Numbered from the stretch's first letter, positions 1 through 11,586 are shown. The stretch: DNA of 64,000 bases from Cycloclasticus sp. symbiont of Poecilosclerida sp. N (GCA_002101205.1 LWTM01000075.1:62001-126000); one strand, 5' to 3'. Made by a program: numbers and translations. The notes: generated from the sequence alone by a model not told the origin.

Positions 1-478
1 ACTTTATGGCGGAAGCGGCTCTCTCACCGGCTTTACGTGTTACCAATGTGACTCTATCTGCAACGATAAAACTTGAATAAAAACCCACGCCAAATTGACC
101 AATCATTTGGCTGTCTTTAGTTTCGTCACCGGTTAATGATTCAAAGAACTTTTTAGTGCCCGAATGAGCAATCGTGCCGATGTTTTTCTTAACCTCATCA
201 GACACCATGCCAATGCCATTATCTGAAATTGTTAACGTGCGTGCGTCTTTATCAATACTTAAACGGATTTTTAAGTCTCCATCGCCTTCGTAAAGTGCTT
301 CGTCTGAAAGCGCTGAAAAACGTAATTTATCGGCAGCATCTGATGCATTTGAAATCAACTCACGTAGAAAAATTTCTTTGTTGCTATACAGCGAGTGGAT
401 CATCAAGTCTAAGACTTGTTTTGTTTCCGCTTCAAACGCTAATGTTTCTTTGTTGCTTTTTGCTTTCTTTTTGCGCAT
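1..478 (-). CDS. htpG: Chaperone HtpG (Hsp90), N-terminal part
   Basis: This is the first 159 codons of the bacterial Hsp90 chaperone, an ATP-driven dimer that helps proteins refold in the cytoplasm; the rest lies beyond the window edge. Reading from the ATG at 478, the protein begins [15 protein letters not shown] and shows the GHKL-type ATP-binding signatures: the helix with [13 protein letters not shown], the DNGIGM nucleotide-binding loop and the GQFGVGFYS lid glycine motif. A purine-rich RBS (AGAGGG) lies just upstream. The gene has its own heat-shock-type promoter. Identity is clear; only the C-terminal middle and dimerisation domains cannot be checked. Confidence 0.95.
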   Translation of the reverse strand, partial: MRKKKAKSNKETLAFEAETKQVLDLMIHSLYSNKEIFLRELISNASDAADKLRFSALSDEALYEGDGDLKIRLSIDKDARTLTISDNGIGMVSDEVKKNIGTIAHSGTKKFFESLTGDETKDSQMIGQFGVGFYSSFIVADRVTLVTRKAGERAASAIK

Positions 479-525
479 TACAAGTTACCCTCTCTTAAAT
501 CCTATTTAAAATAACAAATAGTATA

Positions 526-553
526 GATGGGGGCTCATTGAATACAATTCAAG
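526..553 (-). promoter_or_regulatory. Sigma-32-like heat-shock promoter of htpG
   Basis: On the minus strand CTTGAAT (553 to 547) is followed after 14 bases by CCCCAT (532 to 527) and then CT. This matches the RpoH consensus (CTTGAAA, 13-15 bp, CCCCATnT) almost exactly and lies about 50 bp upstream of the htpG start. htpG is a classical RpoH target. The match is seen directly; the activity is inferred. Confidence 0.75.
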
Positions 554-728
554 AGTGTTGTTTACCGATATTTTTTGACGTCTAGACTAACCTTAATTTA
601 CTAGACTCTTTCTAGGGTTATAATTTAACTTAACAAAGAATATGAATAATTATTCATAAAGAAGCCCATCGAGAAGGATTGAGCCCCCTTATTCCAAGAC
701 GTTATGAGGTGTTAAGGAACGGGTAAAA

Positions 729-816
729 TGGTGGAGAGAGAGGGATTCGAACCCTCGGTACCTTTCGGTACACACGCTTTCCAAGCGTGCTCATTCGGCC
801 ACTCTGACATCTCTCC
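729..816 (-). tRNA. tRNA-Ser (anticodon GGA)
   Basis: The minus strand folds into a class II tRNA of 88 nt including an encoded CCA. The acceptor stem GGAGAGA pairs with TCTCTCC, the anticodon loop CTTGGAAAG gives GGA, and there is a long variable arm and a TTCGAAT T-loop. The discriminator base before CCA reads A, whereas E. coli serine tRNAs carry G there. It stands alone between htpG and uup. Confidence 0.93.
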
Positions 817-886
817 TAAATAATAGCTAAAACGAATTAAATTAGGGTGATAAATTATACCCAATCATGCATCTATTTAAGTGACT

Positions 887-2761
887 TTATTCAGTCATTG
901 ATTCTAACTCATCCCAACGTTGATACTTGTTTTCTAGTTGCTCATTGAGCTTCTTCATTCCATCCATTTTTCGACGTATTGCCTCATGCTCAGCTGAATG
1001 AAACTCGGCTGAACTTGCCATTTCTTGTAACGCTGCTAGGCTTTCTTCCAATAACTCTATTTCTAATGGCAGTTGCTCTAACTCTTTTTTAAACTTGAAA
1101 CTCAACTTTGACTTTTTTTGCTGTGCTTTTATTGGCTGGCCCGTGACAGCTTTGTTTTTAGCCTGTTCGCCACTCGCTTTGTCTTTAAGCACTTGCGACC
1201 AATCTGGTAAACCACCAACATATTCTGTAATAACGCCATCACCTTCAAAAAACCAAAAACTGGTGACGACGTTTTCTAAAAATTGGCGGTCATGGCTGAT
1301 CAAAATAAGCGTTCCATCGTATTCAACGAGTAATTCCTCTAGTAGTTCCAATGTTTCAATGTCCAAATCATTGGTTGGCTCGTCCATCACAATAAAGTTA
1401 GTCGATTGACTGAACAGTTTTGCTAGTAATATTCGGTTTCGTTCCCCGCCTGACAAGACTTTCGCAGGCGACCTTGCTCGTTCTGGTGCGAATAAAAAAT
1501 CGCCTAAGTAGCTGATAATATGTCTACCACGTCCATTAATAGTAACGCTATCTGTTCCATCTGAAACCAAATCAATCACTGTCTTTTCTAGATCAAGCAC
1601 ATCACGGTGCTGATCGAAATACGCCACCTTCAGTTTTGTGCCGTGTTTAACGCTGCCCGTATCTGACTCTATTTCTTCTAAAAGCACTTTAACCAGTGTG
1701 CTTTTGCCGATACCGTTTGGCCCCACTAGCCCCACTCTATCGCCGCGCATTAAGCGACAAGAAAAGTCATGAACCATGCGTCGACCCTCATACGTCACAG
1801 AAATATTTTCCGCCTCTATCACTAGCTTTCCTGACCTCTCACCTCGCTCAACTTCGAGCTTTGCGGAACCTACAAGACCTCTACGCTGTGCGCGCTCACT
1901 TCGTAGCTTTTCTAATGCTCGAACGCGCCCTTCGTTGCGTGTTCGTCTCGCTTTAATGCCTTGCCTAATCCATACCTCTTCTTGTGCTAGTTTTTTGTCA
2001 AATTCTGCGTTCGTTTTTGCTTCTGACGCTAGTGCTGCCGCCTTACGTTCTAAATATTGATGATAACTGCACGACCAACTGGTTAATTTTCCTCTATCAA
2101 TTTCTATAGTCCGCTTGGCTATGTTTTGTAAAAACACGCGGTCATGGGTAATACAAACAACAGCACCTTTAAATGTTTCTAATTGTTTTTCCAACCAAAC
2201 GATAGTCTCCATATCTAGATGATTGGTTGGCTCATCTAATAGCAACACATCTGGTTCTACCACAAGCGCTCGCGCTAAACCCACTCGACGTTTCCAACCA
2301 CCAGACAATTCGTTGATTTTCTTATCTGTAGGTAAATTTAATCGGCTCAACACGGACTCTACACGCTGTTGTAACGACCAACCATCCAAATCTTCTAACT
2401 GATGCTGTAGCGTGCCCAATACGTCTAAGTCGACATCAGGCAGTAACAACGCGTCATGATACTGAGCAAGCAAGTGGCCGGCCTCACCTAAGCTATCTGC
2501 AACGGCTTCAAATATGGTTGACGCTTCGGGCAGTTCTGGCGACTGCTCAAGTGTTGACACAGTAATGCCAGCTTGATGCCAAACTTGCCCAGAGTCTGGT
2601 AATACTTCTTCAGCAATAATTTTCAATAGCGTCGATTTTCCCTCGCCATTCCGGCCAATTAAACCAACACGTTCTTGCTCATCTATTTGTAAGTTCGCTC
2701 GGTCCAATACCGGTTTTAAACCAAAAGCCACGCTTACATTATCAAGTTTAATTAAAGGCAT
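887..2761 (-). CDS. uup: ABC-F ATPase Uup
   Basis: Soluble ABC-F family ATPase of 624 residues with two nucleotide-binding domains and no membrane segments. The first Walker A, GRNGEGKST, is at residues 36-44 and its signature is LSGGWKRRV. The second Walker A is GPNGIGKST (near 347) with signature LSGGERNRI. Both Walker B motifs read [10 protein letters not shown] or [11 protein letters not shown] lysine- and glutamate-rich C-terminal stretch (about 540-624) is the DNA-binding coiled coil that marks Uup among ABC-F proteins. Uup has been linked to ribosome function, replication-intermediate tolerance and suppression of precise transposon excision. It stands alone, convergent with nothing. 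Confidence 0.93.
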   Translation of the reverse strand: MPLIKLDNVSVAFGLKPVLDRANLQIDEQERVGLIGRNGEGKSTLLKIIAEEVLPDSGQVWHQAGITVSTLEQSPELPEASTIFEAVADSLGEAGHLLAQYHDALLLPDVDLDVLGTLQHQLEDLDGWSLQQRVESVLSRLNLPTDKKINELSGGWKRRVGLARALVVEPDVLLLDEPTNHLDMETIVWLEKQLETFKGAVVCITHDRVFLQNIAKRTIEIDRGKLTSWSCSYHQYLERKAAALASEAKTNAEFDKKLAQEEVWIRQGIKARRTRNEGRVRALEKLRSERAQRRGLVGSAKLEVERGERSGKLVIEAENISVTYEGRRMVHDFSCRLMRGDRVGLVGPNGIGKSTLVKVLLEEIESDTGSVKHGTKLKVAYFDQHRDVLDLEKTVIDLVSDGTDSVTINGRGRHIISYLGDFLFAPERARSPAKVLSGGERNRILLAKLFSQSTNFIVMDEPTNDLDIETLELLEELLVEYDGTLILISHDRQFLENVVTSFWFFEGDGVITEYVGGLPDWSQVLKDKASGEQAKNKAVTGQPIKAQQKKSKLSFKFKKELEQLPLEIELLEESLAALQEMASSAEFHSAEHEAIRRKMDGMKKLNEQLENKYQRWDELESMTE

Positions 2762-2961
2762 ATCAAATCTCCAAAATATATTGTTTACGTAGGTTAAAAG
2801 CTTGATCTGAAGCCAGTATTTGCTGGCACCGTCATATGGCGAATAGTTTCAAACCCCGATGTAAGACAATGATCGGCGAGATAAGCAGAATTTACATCCA
2901 CTGTGGCGCCCGTTATCACCTCATCGCCTTGCGAAAAACAACTACTTTTGGCTGACTTGCT

Positions 2962-3780
2962 TTAGGCATCAAATTGCACGTTATAACTGGTGAATTTGCG
3001 AATATTCAACACGCCTTTATCTAAAATGAGGTACTGACCTTTAATGCCCAGCAGCACACCTTCGATCTTCGGTGTTTTATCAAAATTCATTGATTTCACT
3101 TTCTCTGGATATTCTAGTACAGGGTATTCGATATCAAGCTGCTTCTCACCTGTTAGCAACTGAATATCGCCCGCTTCATTGCTTGCTTGCACCGCCTTTA
3201 ATTCATTTTTCGCCGATGCGATTAAGCGGTCCCTTTCTTCATATAAGTCTTTCGAGGCGGCCTGGCCTTTAAGCATTTTTCGCCAGTCTGTTTTATCGGC
3301 CACATATTGTTTTAGCACCATTTCCACCTGGCCCGACTGTAGTCGTGTGCTTACTTTGAATATGGGTAATGCTTGTGTTGCGCCTTGGTCAATCCAACGC
3401 GTAGGCACTTGGCTATGACGCGTTATGCCGACCTTTAAACCAGACGAATTCGCTAAATAAACATAGTGGTCTTGGAAACAAAACTCCTCACCCCATTGCG
3501 GTTCGCGACACGTTCCTAAGTGGTAATGGCAAGTCTCTGGCTTCATGATGCACAAATCACACTGCGCAAGCTTTGTCATACAAACGTAACAAAATCCTTG
3601 ACTGTAGCTCTTTTTCGTCCGTTTGCCACAGTTTAAACAATGAATCTCGCCAAGGTACGTCAATGCAATGCGTTTACCTAAATAAGGGTTTAATGCCACC
3701 GACTCACCATCAACAGGCAGCGCATATTCAACGGGAGAGCCCAATATGCCGCGCATTTTCTTTACGTGTCCTTCAATCAT
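2962..3780 (-). CDS. DUF2797 family protein
   Basis: A 272-residue cytoplasmic protein of the uncharacterised DUF2797 family. The N-terminal half is rich in cysteine and histidine: CLNCGKR, GFCYVCMTKLAQCDLC, then ETCHYHLGTC, which could bind one or two zinc ions. It is followed by HYVYLANSSGLKVGITR, a segment that recalls the GIY-YIG nuclease fold pattern (YvYlA...KvGiT). That resemblance is my inference; no function is established. It starts at an ATG preceded by AAGGAGAT, a strong RBS. The 336-base gap to pyrF upstream suggests it is transcribed alone. Confidence 0.8.
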   Translation of the reverse strand: MIEGHVKKMRGILGSPVEYALPVDGESVALNPYLGKRIALTYLGEIHCLNCGKRTKKSYSQGFCYVCMTKLAQCDLCIMKPETCHYHLGTCREPQWGEEFCFQDHYVYLANSSGLKVGITRHSQVPTRWIDQGATQALPIFKVSTRLQSGQVEMVLKQYVADKTDWRKMLKGQAASKDLYEERDRLIASAKNELKAVQASNEAGDIQLLTGEKQLDIEYPVLEYPEKVKSMNFDKTPKIEGVLLGIKGQYLILDKGVLNIRKFTSYNVQFDA

Positions 3781-3963
3781 GTTTTATCTCCTTAACGACT
3801 CAAATGTTTTATCTAAATATTTTCATAATCCGCAAAACTGTAATCACCACCCTCAATGTTTAACTAATTGTGCTTTAAACGAAACTACAGAACCACAAAA
3901 CCCATGGAGATAAATAATTCACACAAAACATTCAAGAGCAAAAATAAAACGCTAGGATAACCG

Positions 3964-4059
3964 ACCCGTTGTAGATCTGTCATATTCTTTAGGGCTTAGC
4001 TATTCAGATCGGCGCCCGTTTTTATGGCACGGATAGTCGAAAATCTTTCTACAACGGGT
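3964..4059. repeat. 12-bp inverted repeat upstream of pyrF
   Basis: ACCCGTTGTAGA at 3964-3975 is the exact reverse complement of TCTACAACGGGT at 4048-4059, with 72 bases between the arms. The right arm overlaps the candidate -35 region of pyrF. It could be a looping operator, the termini of a tiny decayed element, or an RNA stem. This is the only structured signal I see in the 336-base gene-free stretch 3781-4116. Confidence 0.5.
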
Positions 4060-4076
4060 TTAGATACCGTTATAAT
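4047..4076 (+). promoter_or_regulatory. Candidate sigma-70 promoter of pyrF
   Basis: A perfect TATAAT at 4071-4076 lies 40 bases before the pyrF start, with a weak -35 (TTCTAC, 4047-4052) at 18-bp spacing. The -10 match is strong and the position fits; the -35 is poor. Confidence 0.5.
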
Positions 4077-4116
4077 AGTCATCAATCATTAATTTATTTA
4101 TCTGGAGTGACAACAC

Positions 4117-4839
4117 ATGTCATGGATCTCAAGCAAATCAATCCCTGTTAACGAACGCCTTATTATGGCACTTGACGTGCCTGATATTCTAAGCGCAAAA
4201 GCTTTGGTTACCAAACTTGGCGACAGCGTTGTATTTTATAAAGTCGGCCTTGAGCTGTTTATGTCGGGTGACTATTTTGAATTGATTGATTGGCTCAATG
4301 AACAGCATAAGCGCATTTTCGTTGATTTGAAATTTTTTGACGTGCCCGCCACCGTTGGCCGCGCAGTAAAACAGCTCAGCGATAAAAAAGTTGATTTTGT
4401 TACCGTTCATGGTAATAACTCCATTATGCAAGCGGCGGCCGAGAACAAAGGCTCGTTGAAAGTGCTAGCTGTTACACTATTAACCAGCCTTGACCGCGGC
4501 GACTTAGACGATTTAGGTTTTCAGTGTGATGTTGAGAAGCTCGTAACCTCACGCGCTAAACGCGCGATTGAACTTGGCTGTGACGGGGTTATTTCTTCAG
4601 GGCTTGAAGCACCAGGCTTGCGAAATTCTCTGGGTCAAAACTTCTTAGTCGTATCGCCAGGCATTCGCCCTGTAGATAATCGCCCAGATGATGATCAAAA
4701 ACGGGTGGTCAGCGTCGAACAAGCGTTCTATAATGGAGCTGACCATATTGTTGTAGGTCGCCCTATTCGCGATGCCAGCAACCCACAACAAGCCGCTATG
4801 GATATACAACAAAGTATTCGCAATGTATTTAGCGACTGA
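4117..4839 (+). CDS. pyrF: Orotidine 5'-phosphate decarboxylase
   Basis: Converts orotidine monophosphate to UMP, the last step of de novo pyrimidine synthesis. At 240 residues it has the usual length of the short bacterial OMP decarboxylase. The catalytic motif DLKFFDVP carries Asp70, Lys72 and Asp75 of the charged Asp-Lys-Asp array; Asp20 in MALDVPD binds ribose. The C-terminal phosphate loop VSPGIRP and GRPIRDA are present. An RBS (CTGGAGTG) precedes the ATG. It is followed after 25 bases by a phasin gene on the same strand. Confidence 0.96.
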   Translation: MSWISSKSIPVNERLIMALDVPDILSAKALVTKLGDSVVFYKVGLELFMSGDYFELIDWLNEQHKRIFVDLKFFDVPATVGRAVKQLSDKKVDFVTVHGNNSIMQAAAENKGSLKVLAVTLLTSLDRGDLDDLGFQCDVEKLVTSRAKRAIELGCDGVISSGLEAPGLRNSLGQNFLVVSPGIRPVDNRPDDDQKRVVSVEQAFYNGADHIVVGRPIRDASNPQQAAMDIQQSIRNVFSD

Positions 4840-4864
4840 CCATAAATTTGACAAGGGGATAATG

Positions 4865-5221
4865 ATGGTAAAAAACATCAATGGTTTTACGCAACCTATT
4901 ACAAAGCTCGTTGAATTAAACACGCAACATTTTGAGACACTTATGGCATCTCAAAAAAAAGCGGCTGAAGATTATCGTTCTCTCGTTGAGCAACGCATGC
5001 TCGCCGCTAAGGATATTAAAGACCCAGTTGCACTGGCCAGCTTTGTTACTGACCAAATGGCCCTTGCTCAAAGTAGCTATGAGAAAATGGTGGCAAATAG
5101 CCGCTCAATGTTTGAGTCCATGACCGGTTATAACGCAGAAGTCATTCAATTGTTTCAAGAGAGCTCGTCTCAATTGAAAGATGAAATCGCAAAAGAGGTG
5201 CCTGCTAAAAAAAACAAGTGA
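4865..5221 (+). CDS. Phasin family protein (first of two)
   Basis: Small helical protein of 118 residues that resembles granule-coating phasins of polyhydroxyalkanoate inclusions. It is amphipathic and rich in Ala, Glu and Lys with a typical phasin core (QPITKLVELNTQHFETL...AAEDYRSLVEQRM..AKDIKDPVALASF) and a lysine-rich tail. I chose the second of two adjacent ATGs because AAGGGG (4853-4858) then sits six bases upstream; the ATG at 4862 is the alternative. It follows pyrF closely and may share its transcript. It is about 40-50% alike by eye to the next gene, which suggests tandem duplication. Confidence 0.82.
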   Translation: MVKNINGFTQPITKLVELNTQHFETLMASQKKAAEDYRSLVEQRMLAAKDIKDPVALASFVTDQMALAQSSYEKMVANSRSMFESMTGYNAEVIQLFQESSSQLKDEIAKEVPAKKNK

Positions 5222-5253
5222 AGCGGCTTATTAATCTAAAAGAAAGAAATATA

Positions 5254-5281
5254 TTGCGCTGCAATATGTTTCGTGTATAGT
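5254..5281 (+). promoter_or_regulatory. Candidate promoter of the second phasin
   Basis: TTGCGC (5254-5259) and TATAGT (5276-5281) are separated by 16 bp, 37 bases before the phasin start. The arrangement would allow this phasin to be expressed independently of pyrF. Confidence 0.45.
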
Positions 5282-5317
5282 TACAACGTAACTTACAAAT
5301 AATTACGGAGAAAGAAT

Positions 5318-5641
5318 ATGAACGACTTCAACGCATTTGTTGTGCCCATCACAAAATTAATCGAATTAAACAAAGCTCAATTTGAAAAACTAGCTGCGGC
5401 ACAACAAGAAGCTACTAAAAACTATGTTGAGCTAACGGAAGCCAGTATTAAAGCAGCGTCAGGTATTAAAGACCCAGAGGCATTCAACACATTTGCTCAA
5501 GAGCAAGTAGAATTAGCCAAATCGGGGCTAGAAAAAGTTGTTGCTGATGGCAAAACCTTATTTGAAGATACTAAGGCTTACAACGAGCAAGTTCTATGTA
5601 TCGTTAAAGAAAGTGCCGTTGCTTTTACACCTAAAAAATAA
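5318..5641 (+). CDS. Phasin family protein (second of two)
   Basis: A 107-residue phasin-like helical protein, likely bound to the surface of polyhydroxyalkanoate granules. It repeats the pattern of the preceding gene: PITKLIELNKAQFEKLAAAQQEA, then SIKAASGIKDPEAFNTFAQEQVELAKSG. No signal peptide or membrane helix is visible. ACGGAG lies nine bases before the ATG. A strong hairpin terminator follows directly, so pyrF and the two phasins form a closed unit. The phaR gene at 36.3 kb is the likely regulator of such genes; no PHA synthase is in the window. Confidence 0.85.
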   Translation: MNDFNAFVVPITKLIELNKAQFEKLAAAQQEATKNYVELTEASIKAASGIKDPEAFNTFAQEQVELAKSGLEKVVADGKTLFEDTKAYNEQVLCIVKESAVAFTPKK

Positions 5642-5669
5642 GCAACTTTTAGATTAACCTGTCAGATTA

Positions 5670-5703
5670 AGCCGCTACCTAATAGTTAGGTAGTGGCTTT
5701 TTT
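5670..5703 (+). terminator. Rho-independent terminator after the phasins
   Basis: The arms GCCGCTACCTAA and TTAGGTAGTGGC form a 12-bp stem with one G-T pair and a short loop at 5671-5697, followed by six T. Confidence 0.9.
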
Positions 5704-5762
5704 ATGCCTTAAGCATTATTAAATAGAATCCAAGCCCCATAAAAGTTAAACTAGCCGTTTAA

Positions 5763-5780
5763 ACGAGTAGTAATACTCGT
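5763..5780. promoter_or_regulatory. Inverted repeat upstream of the aldolase gene
   Basis: ACGAGTA (5763-5769) and TACTCGT (5774-5780) form a perfect 7-bp palindrome with a 4-base spacer, 32 bases before the aldolase start. Position and symmetry fit an operator for a dimeric regulator. The regulator is unknown. Confidence 0.4.
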
Positions 5781-5812
5781 TACCTACCAACAGACACTAC
5801 AAGGGGCATCAA

Positions 5813-6877
5813 ATGGCATTAATTTCTCTACGCCAACTACTAGATCACGCTGCAGAAAAAAATTACGGCGTGCCTGCTTTTAACGCAAACAATATGGAAC
5901 AAGTTCAGGCTGTTATGCAAGCGGCTGATGTAACTAACAGTCCAGTTATTATTCAGGGCTCTGCCGGCGCTAGAAAGTATGCTGGCTCTTCTTTTTTAAG
6001 ACATTTAATTCTTGCTGCTGTTGAACAGTACCCACATATACCTGTTGTCTTTCACCAAGATCACGGTACCAGCCCTGCGATTTGCCAACGCTCCATTCAA
6101 TTAGGCTTTACGTCGGTAATGATGGATGGCTCTTTAGAGGCCGATGGCAAAACGCCGAGCAGTTATGAATACAATATTGACGTAACCCAAAGAGCAGTTG
6201 AAATGTCCCACGCTTGCGGCGTTTCAGTTGAAGGTGAGCTTGGCTGCCTAGGCTCGTTGGAAACAGGCGAAGCTGGCGAAGAAGACGGCGTTGGCGCAGT
6301 AGGTGTTCTAACTCACGAGCAAATGCTAACAGACCCAGAAGAAGCTGCCGATTTTGTTAAAAAAACAGGCGTAGATGCGTTGGCCATTGCTATTGGAACA
6401 AGCCACGGTGCATACAAATTCACTAAACCACCAACCGGCGACACATTAGCAATTCAGCGCATTAAAGACATCCATCAACGCATTCCAAATACTCACCTTG
6501 TTATGCACGGCTCTTCATCTGTGCCGCAGGATTGGCTGAAAACTGTCAATGATTTTGGCGGGGATTTAGGCCAAACATACGGCGTGCCTGTTGAGGAAAT
6601 ACAGCAAGGTATTAAATACGGCGTTCGCAAAATCAACATCGACACCGATTTGCGTTTAGCAAGCACCGGTTCAATCCGCCGTCATTTGACTGAAAACCCT
6701 AAAAACTTTGACCCAAGAAAATTCTTAGCCGTTTCAACTGAAGCGATGCAAAACATTTGCGAATCACGAATGAATTCATTTGGAACATCAGGGCAGGCAA
6801 GCAACATTAAAGCCATTAACCTAGAGGACATGGTTATTCGTTATGATTCAGGTGAACTCGACCAAATTATAAAATAA
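5813..6877 (+). CDS. fba: Class II fructose-bisphosphate aldolase
   Basis: Zinc-dependent aldolase that interconverts fructose 1,6-bisphosphate with dihydroxyacetone phosphate and glyceraldehyde 3-phosphate in glycolysis and gluconeogenesis. At 354 residues it resembles the Calvin-cycle subtype (CbbA/Fba). The motif FHQDHGTS places zinc-binding and catalytic His81, Asp83 and His84; [10 protein letters not shown] and the phosphate-binding HGSSSVP and KINIDTDLR follow. AAGGGGC lies about seven bases before the ATG. The subtype name does not prove carbon fixation: no other Calvin-cycle gene is visible here. Confidence 0.94.
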   Translation: MALISLRQLLDHAAEKNYGVPAFNANNMEQVQAVMQAADVTNSPVIIQGSAGARKYAGSSFLRHLILAAVEQYPHIPVVFHQDHGTSPAICQRSIQLGFTSVMMDGSLEADGKTPSSYEYNIDVTQRAVEMSHACGVSVEGELGCLGSLETGEAGEEDGVGAVGVLTHEQMLTDPEEAADFVKKTGVDALAIAIGTSHGAYKFTKPPTGDTLAIQRIKDIHQRIPNTHLVMHGSSSVPQDWLKTVNDFGGDLGQTYGVPVEEIQQGIKYGVRKINIDTDLRLASTGSIRRHLTENPKNFDPRKFLAVSTEAMQNICESRMNSFGTSGQASNIKAINLEDMVIRYDSGELDQIIK

Positions 6878-6938
6878 GTTTTGAAACTTCTAGCATTTCA
6901 TACACTCCAAACAAACGATGTCTTTGGATGTGTATGAA

Positions 6939-7763
6939 ATGCATTTATTTTACCTAACCACCCTGCTTTTCTTACTTTCAGCATGTGGGACACCCGTTGA
7001 TTCTACGTTACTCGTGCCCGCCGCATTCAAATACATAAAGCCGCTTGAAGCAAGTTGCATAGCCCAATCTAAAAACGGCAATGCAGGTTTAACAAACAAT
7101 GTAGAAACCGGCAGCGGCGCAACTTATAACTTGCGAACACCCACGAACTATAACGCCACATTTGCTCATCCATTAATTGTTGTTTACGCACCCGCTGGCA
7201 CGAGCGCAAGCAAATCCGAACGACACGTTCATCTCACAAAAGAGGCGACCGAGGCGGGCTTTGTCGTTGCTTACGCCGAGAATATACGCCTGTCACTTCC
7301 CGCGATTAAAAAAGTATCTGTCATCCCAAGCGACATACAAAAGAAATGGTGCATTGATTCTGCGCGGATTTATTACACTGGCCATTCCGATGGTGGCACT
7401 ATCACCAACGCACTCACGTTTTTACCCGAAATAGCTTCAAAACCAAACGCTATAGCGCCCAGCGCTGCGGGCATGAATGCTGAAAGTTTAGAGCAATACA
7501 AATGCCCGCCAGCTCTACCTGTAATGGTTTTTCATAATGCACAAGACAACCATTTTGAAGGTTTCGGAAAACAAGCGGCTGATTGGTGGGCAAACTGTAA
7601 CCAATGCAGTAACGAGTTAATAGTGGCGGATAACGATGGCTGCCGCATTTATAAAAACTGCCCCAATGGCGCTAAGACTTACTATTGCGAAGGCGAGGGT
7701 TCTCACTCAGATTGGCCAAATAAAAATAGCGTGCTTATTGACTTTTTTAATAGCAAAAATTAA
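6939..7763 (+). CDS. Lipoprotein PHB-depolymerase-like esterase
   Basis: A predicted alpha/beta-hydrolase of 274 residues. The N-terminus is a short hydrophobic stretch ending in LLSAC, a lipobox with the lipidated cysteine at residue 16. The nucleophile elbow GHSDGG (148-153) has Ser150. Downstream FHNAQDNHFEG resembles the acid-bearing segment, and GSHSDWP near the end provides the His. This is the pattern of the esterase/PHB depolymerase (LpqC/Fes-like) family. The substrate is unknown. An upstream in-frame ATG at 6918 would add seven residues including two acidic ones before the signal peptide, so I prefer 6939. It lies nine bases before the next gene. Confidence 0.78.
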   Translation: MHLFYLTTLLFLLSACGTPVDSTLLVPAAFKYIKPLEASCIAQSKNGNAGLTNNVETGSGATYNLRTPTNYNATFAHPLIVVYAPAGTSASKSERHVHLTKEATEAGFVVAYAENIRLSLPAIKKVSVIPSDIQKKWCIDSARIYYTGHSDGGTITNALTFLPEIASKPNAIAPSAAGMNAESLEQYKCPPALPVMVFHNAQDNHFEGFGKQAADWWANCNQCSNELIVADNDGCRIYKNCPNGAKTYYCEGEGSHSDWPNKNSVLIDFFNSKN

Positions 7764-7772
7764 TACCACTAC

Positions 7773-8927
7773 ATGAAAACGCATTTAAAAAGTCTTTTAT
7801 ACATGTTTGTTGTCGGTGTTTTATTTTGGCTTTTCTTGCCTGAGAAATACACGATTAATGTGCCGTTTCAATTCACCAACTCTCTCAACGAGCAAGAAAT
7901 GGTTGAACGTTTAACCGTTGCAGAAGGTTACTCGATATCGATATATGCCGATCAAATCGACGGTGTTCGAGCCATCATCTCTACAGATACGGGCGATATT
8001 ATTGCCTCTCGACCTAACAGCGGAAAACTCGTATTAATTCTTAACGATGCAAACAATGATGGGCGCTCTGACGGCAATAAATTACTATTGAAAGGTCTTA
8101 ATAAGCCACATGGTATCGCCTTGCATGAGGGCTGGCTATACATTGCCGAAACAAATGCTGTGCTGCGCATTCAATACAATGCTAAACAGCGTAAGTTCAT
8201 CGGTACACCACATTACATCATACAAGATAGCTTTCCAGGCGGCGGTAATCATTGGTCAAGAAGCGTTAAAATTGGCCCCGACAATAATCTTTACGTGAGC
8301 ATCGGTTCTAGTTGCAATGTCTGCATAGAAGCATCGACTAAACGCGCTAGCATTTTACAGTACGACCTTGATGGTAAAAATGAACGCTTATTTGCTAGCG
8401 GTTTAAGAAATACTGTTGGGTTTGACTGGTCACCCGTCACGCAGCGATTATTCGGCGTTGATAATGGACGTGATTTTTTGGGCGAAAACCTTCCATTTGA
8501 AGAGCTAAATCACATCATCAAAGGCCATCATTACGGCTGGCCTTTCACGCACGACGATAAACTTCATGATCCTGATTTTTTTGCTCAAAAACCACCACCA
8601 TTAATAACCGATTCTCCTGTGCATAAGTTCATTGCACATAGCGCACCACTCAGTCTTATGTTCCTACGGCATGCGCCACAAACAGCACTTGTAACCTTAC
8701 ATGGCTCATGGAACCGCTCAAAAAAATCAGGTTATAAAGTTGTTTCTTTAACATTTTCGTCAAACAATCACATTCACGAAAATGATTTCATTTCGGGCTT
8801 TGAACGCAATGGAAGTGTTATAGGACGCCCTGTCGATCTAACTCAAGATAAACAAGGAAACATCTATCTAAGCGATGACTATAGCGGTAAAATCTATAAA
8901 ATAAACCCCAGGGAAAACGCTAACTAA
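7773..8927 (+). CDS. PQQ-dependent sugar dehydrogenase-like protein
   Basis: A 384-residue protein with one N-terminal hydrophobic anchor (about 7-24) and a six-bladed beta-propeller of the glucose/sorbosone dehydrogenase family. Family-like segments are LNKPHGIALHEGWLYIAE, NLYVSIGSSCNVC, FASGLRNTVGFDW, HGSWNRSKKSGYKV and YLSDDYSGKIYKI. These proteins oxidise sugars or aldehydes in the periplasm using PQQ, but many relatives are uncharacterised. No PQQ synthesis gene is in the window. It follows the esterase closely and is probably cotranscribed. Confidence 0.83.
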   Translation: MKTHLKSLLYMFVVGVLFWLFLPEKYTINVPFQFTNSLNEQEMVERLTVAEGYSISIYADQIDGVRAIISTDTGDIIASRPNSGKLVLILNDANNDGRSDGNKLLLKGLNKPHGIALHEGWLYIAETNAVLRIQYNAKQRKFIGTPHYIIQDSFPGGGNHWSRSVKIGPDNNLYVSIGSSCNVCIEASTKRASILQYDLDGKNERLFASGLRNTVGFDWSPVTQRLFGVDNGRDFLGENLPFEELNHIIKGHHYGWPFTHDDKLHDPDFFAQKPPPLITDSPVHKFIAHSAPLSLMFLRHAPQTALVTLHGSWNRSKKSGYKVVSLTFSSNNHIHENDFISGFERNGSVIGRPVDLTQDKQGNIYLSDDYSGKIYKINPRENAN

Positions 8928-9026
8928 CCACCTAAAAATTAGGGTCGGCGTAGAATAAAATAAAGCATGTTATGCTTCGGTTGTCCCGAAATGTAGTGGC
9001 CTAATAAAGCTAGAAGGTCTCATCGT

Positions 9027-9056
9027 ATAAAAAAAGCTCTATAAGAAAACTTATAG
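9027..9056 (-). terminator. Terminator after purA
   Basis: On the minus strand CTATAAG-TTTT-CTTATAG (9056 to 9039) is a perfect 7-bp hairpin followed by AGC and a seven-T run. It sits 28 bases past the purA stop and closes the long minus-strand block. Confidence 0.75.
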
Positions 9057-9083
9057 GATTCGTTTAATTCTTTAAAAAGTCAG

Positions 9084-11577
<2,494 letters not shown>

Positions 11578-11586
11578 GGTTATCTT

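Noticed and set aside
229..498. Plus-strand open frame of 89 codons
   Set aside because: It is antisense to the conserved htpG N-terminus and resembles no protein.
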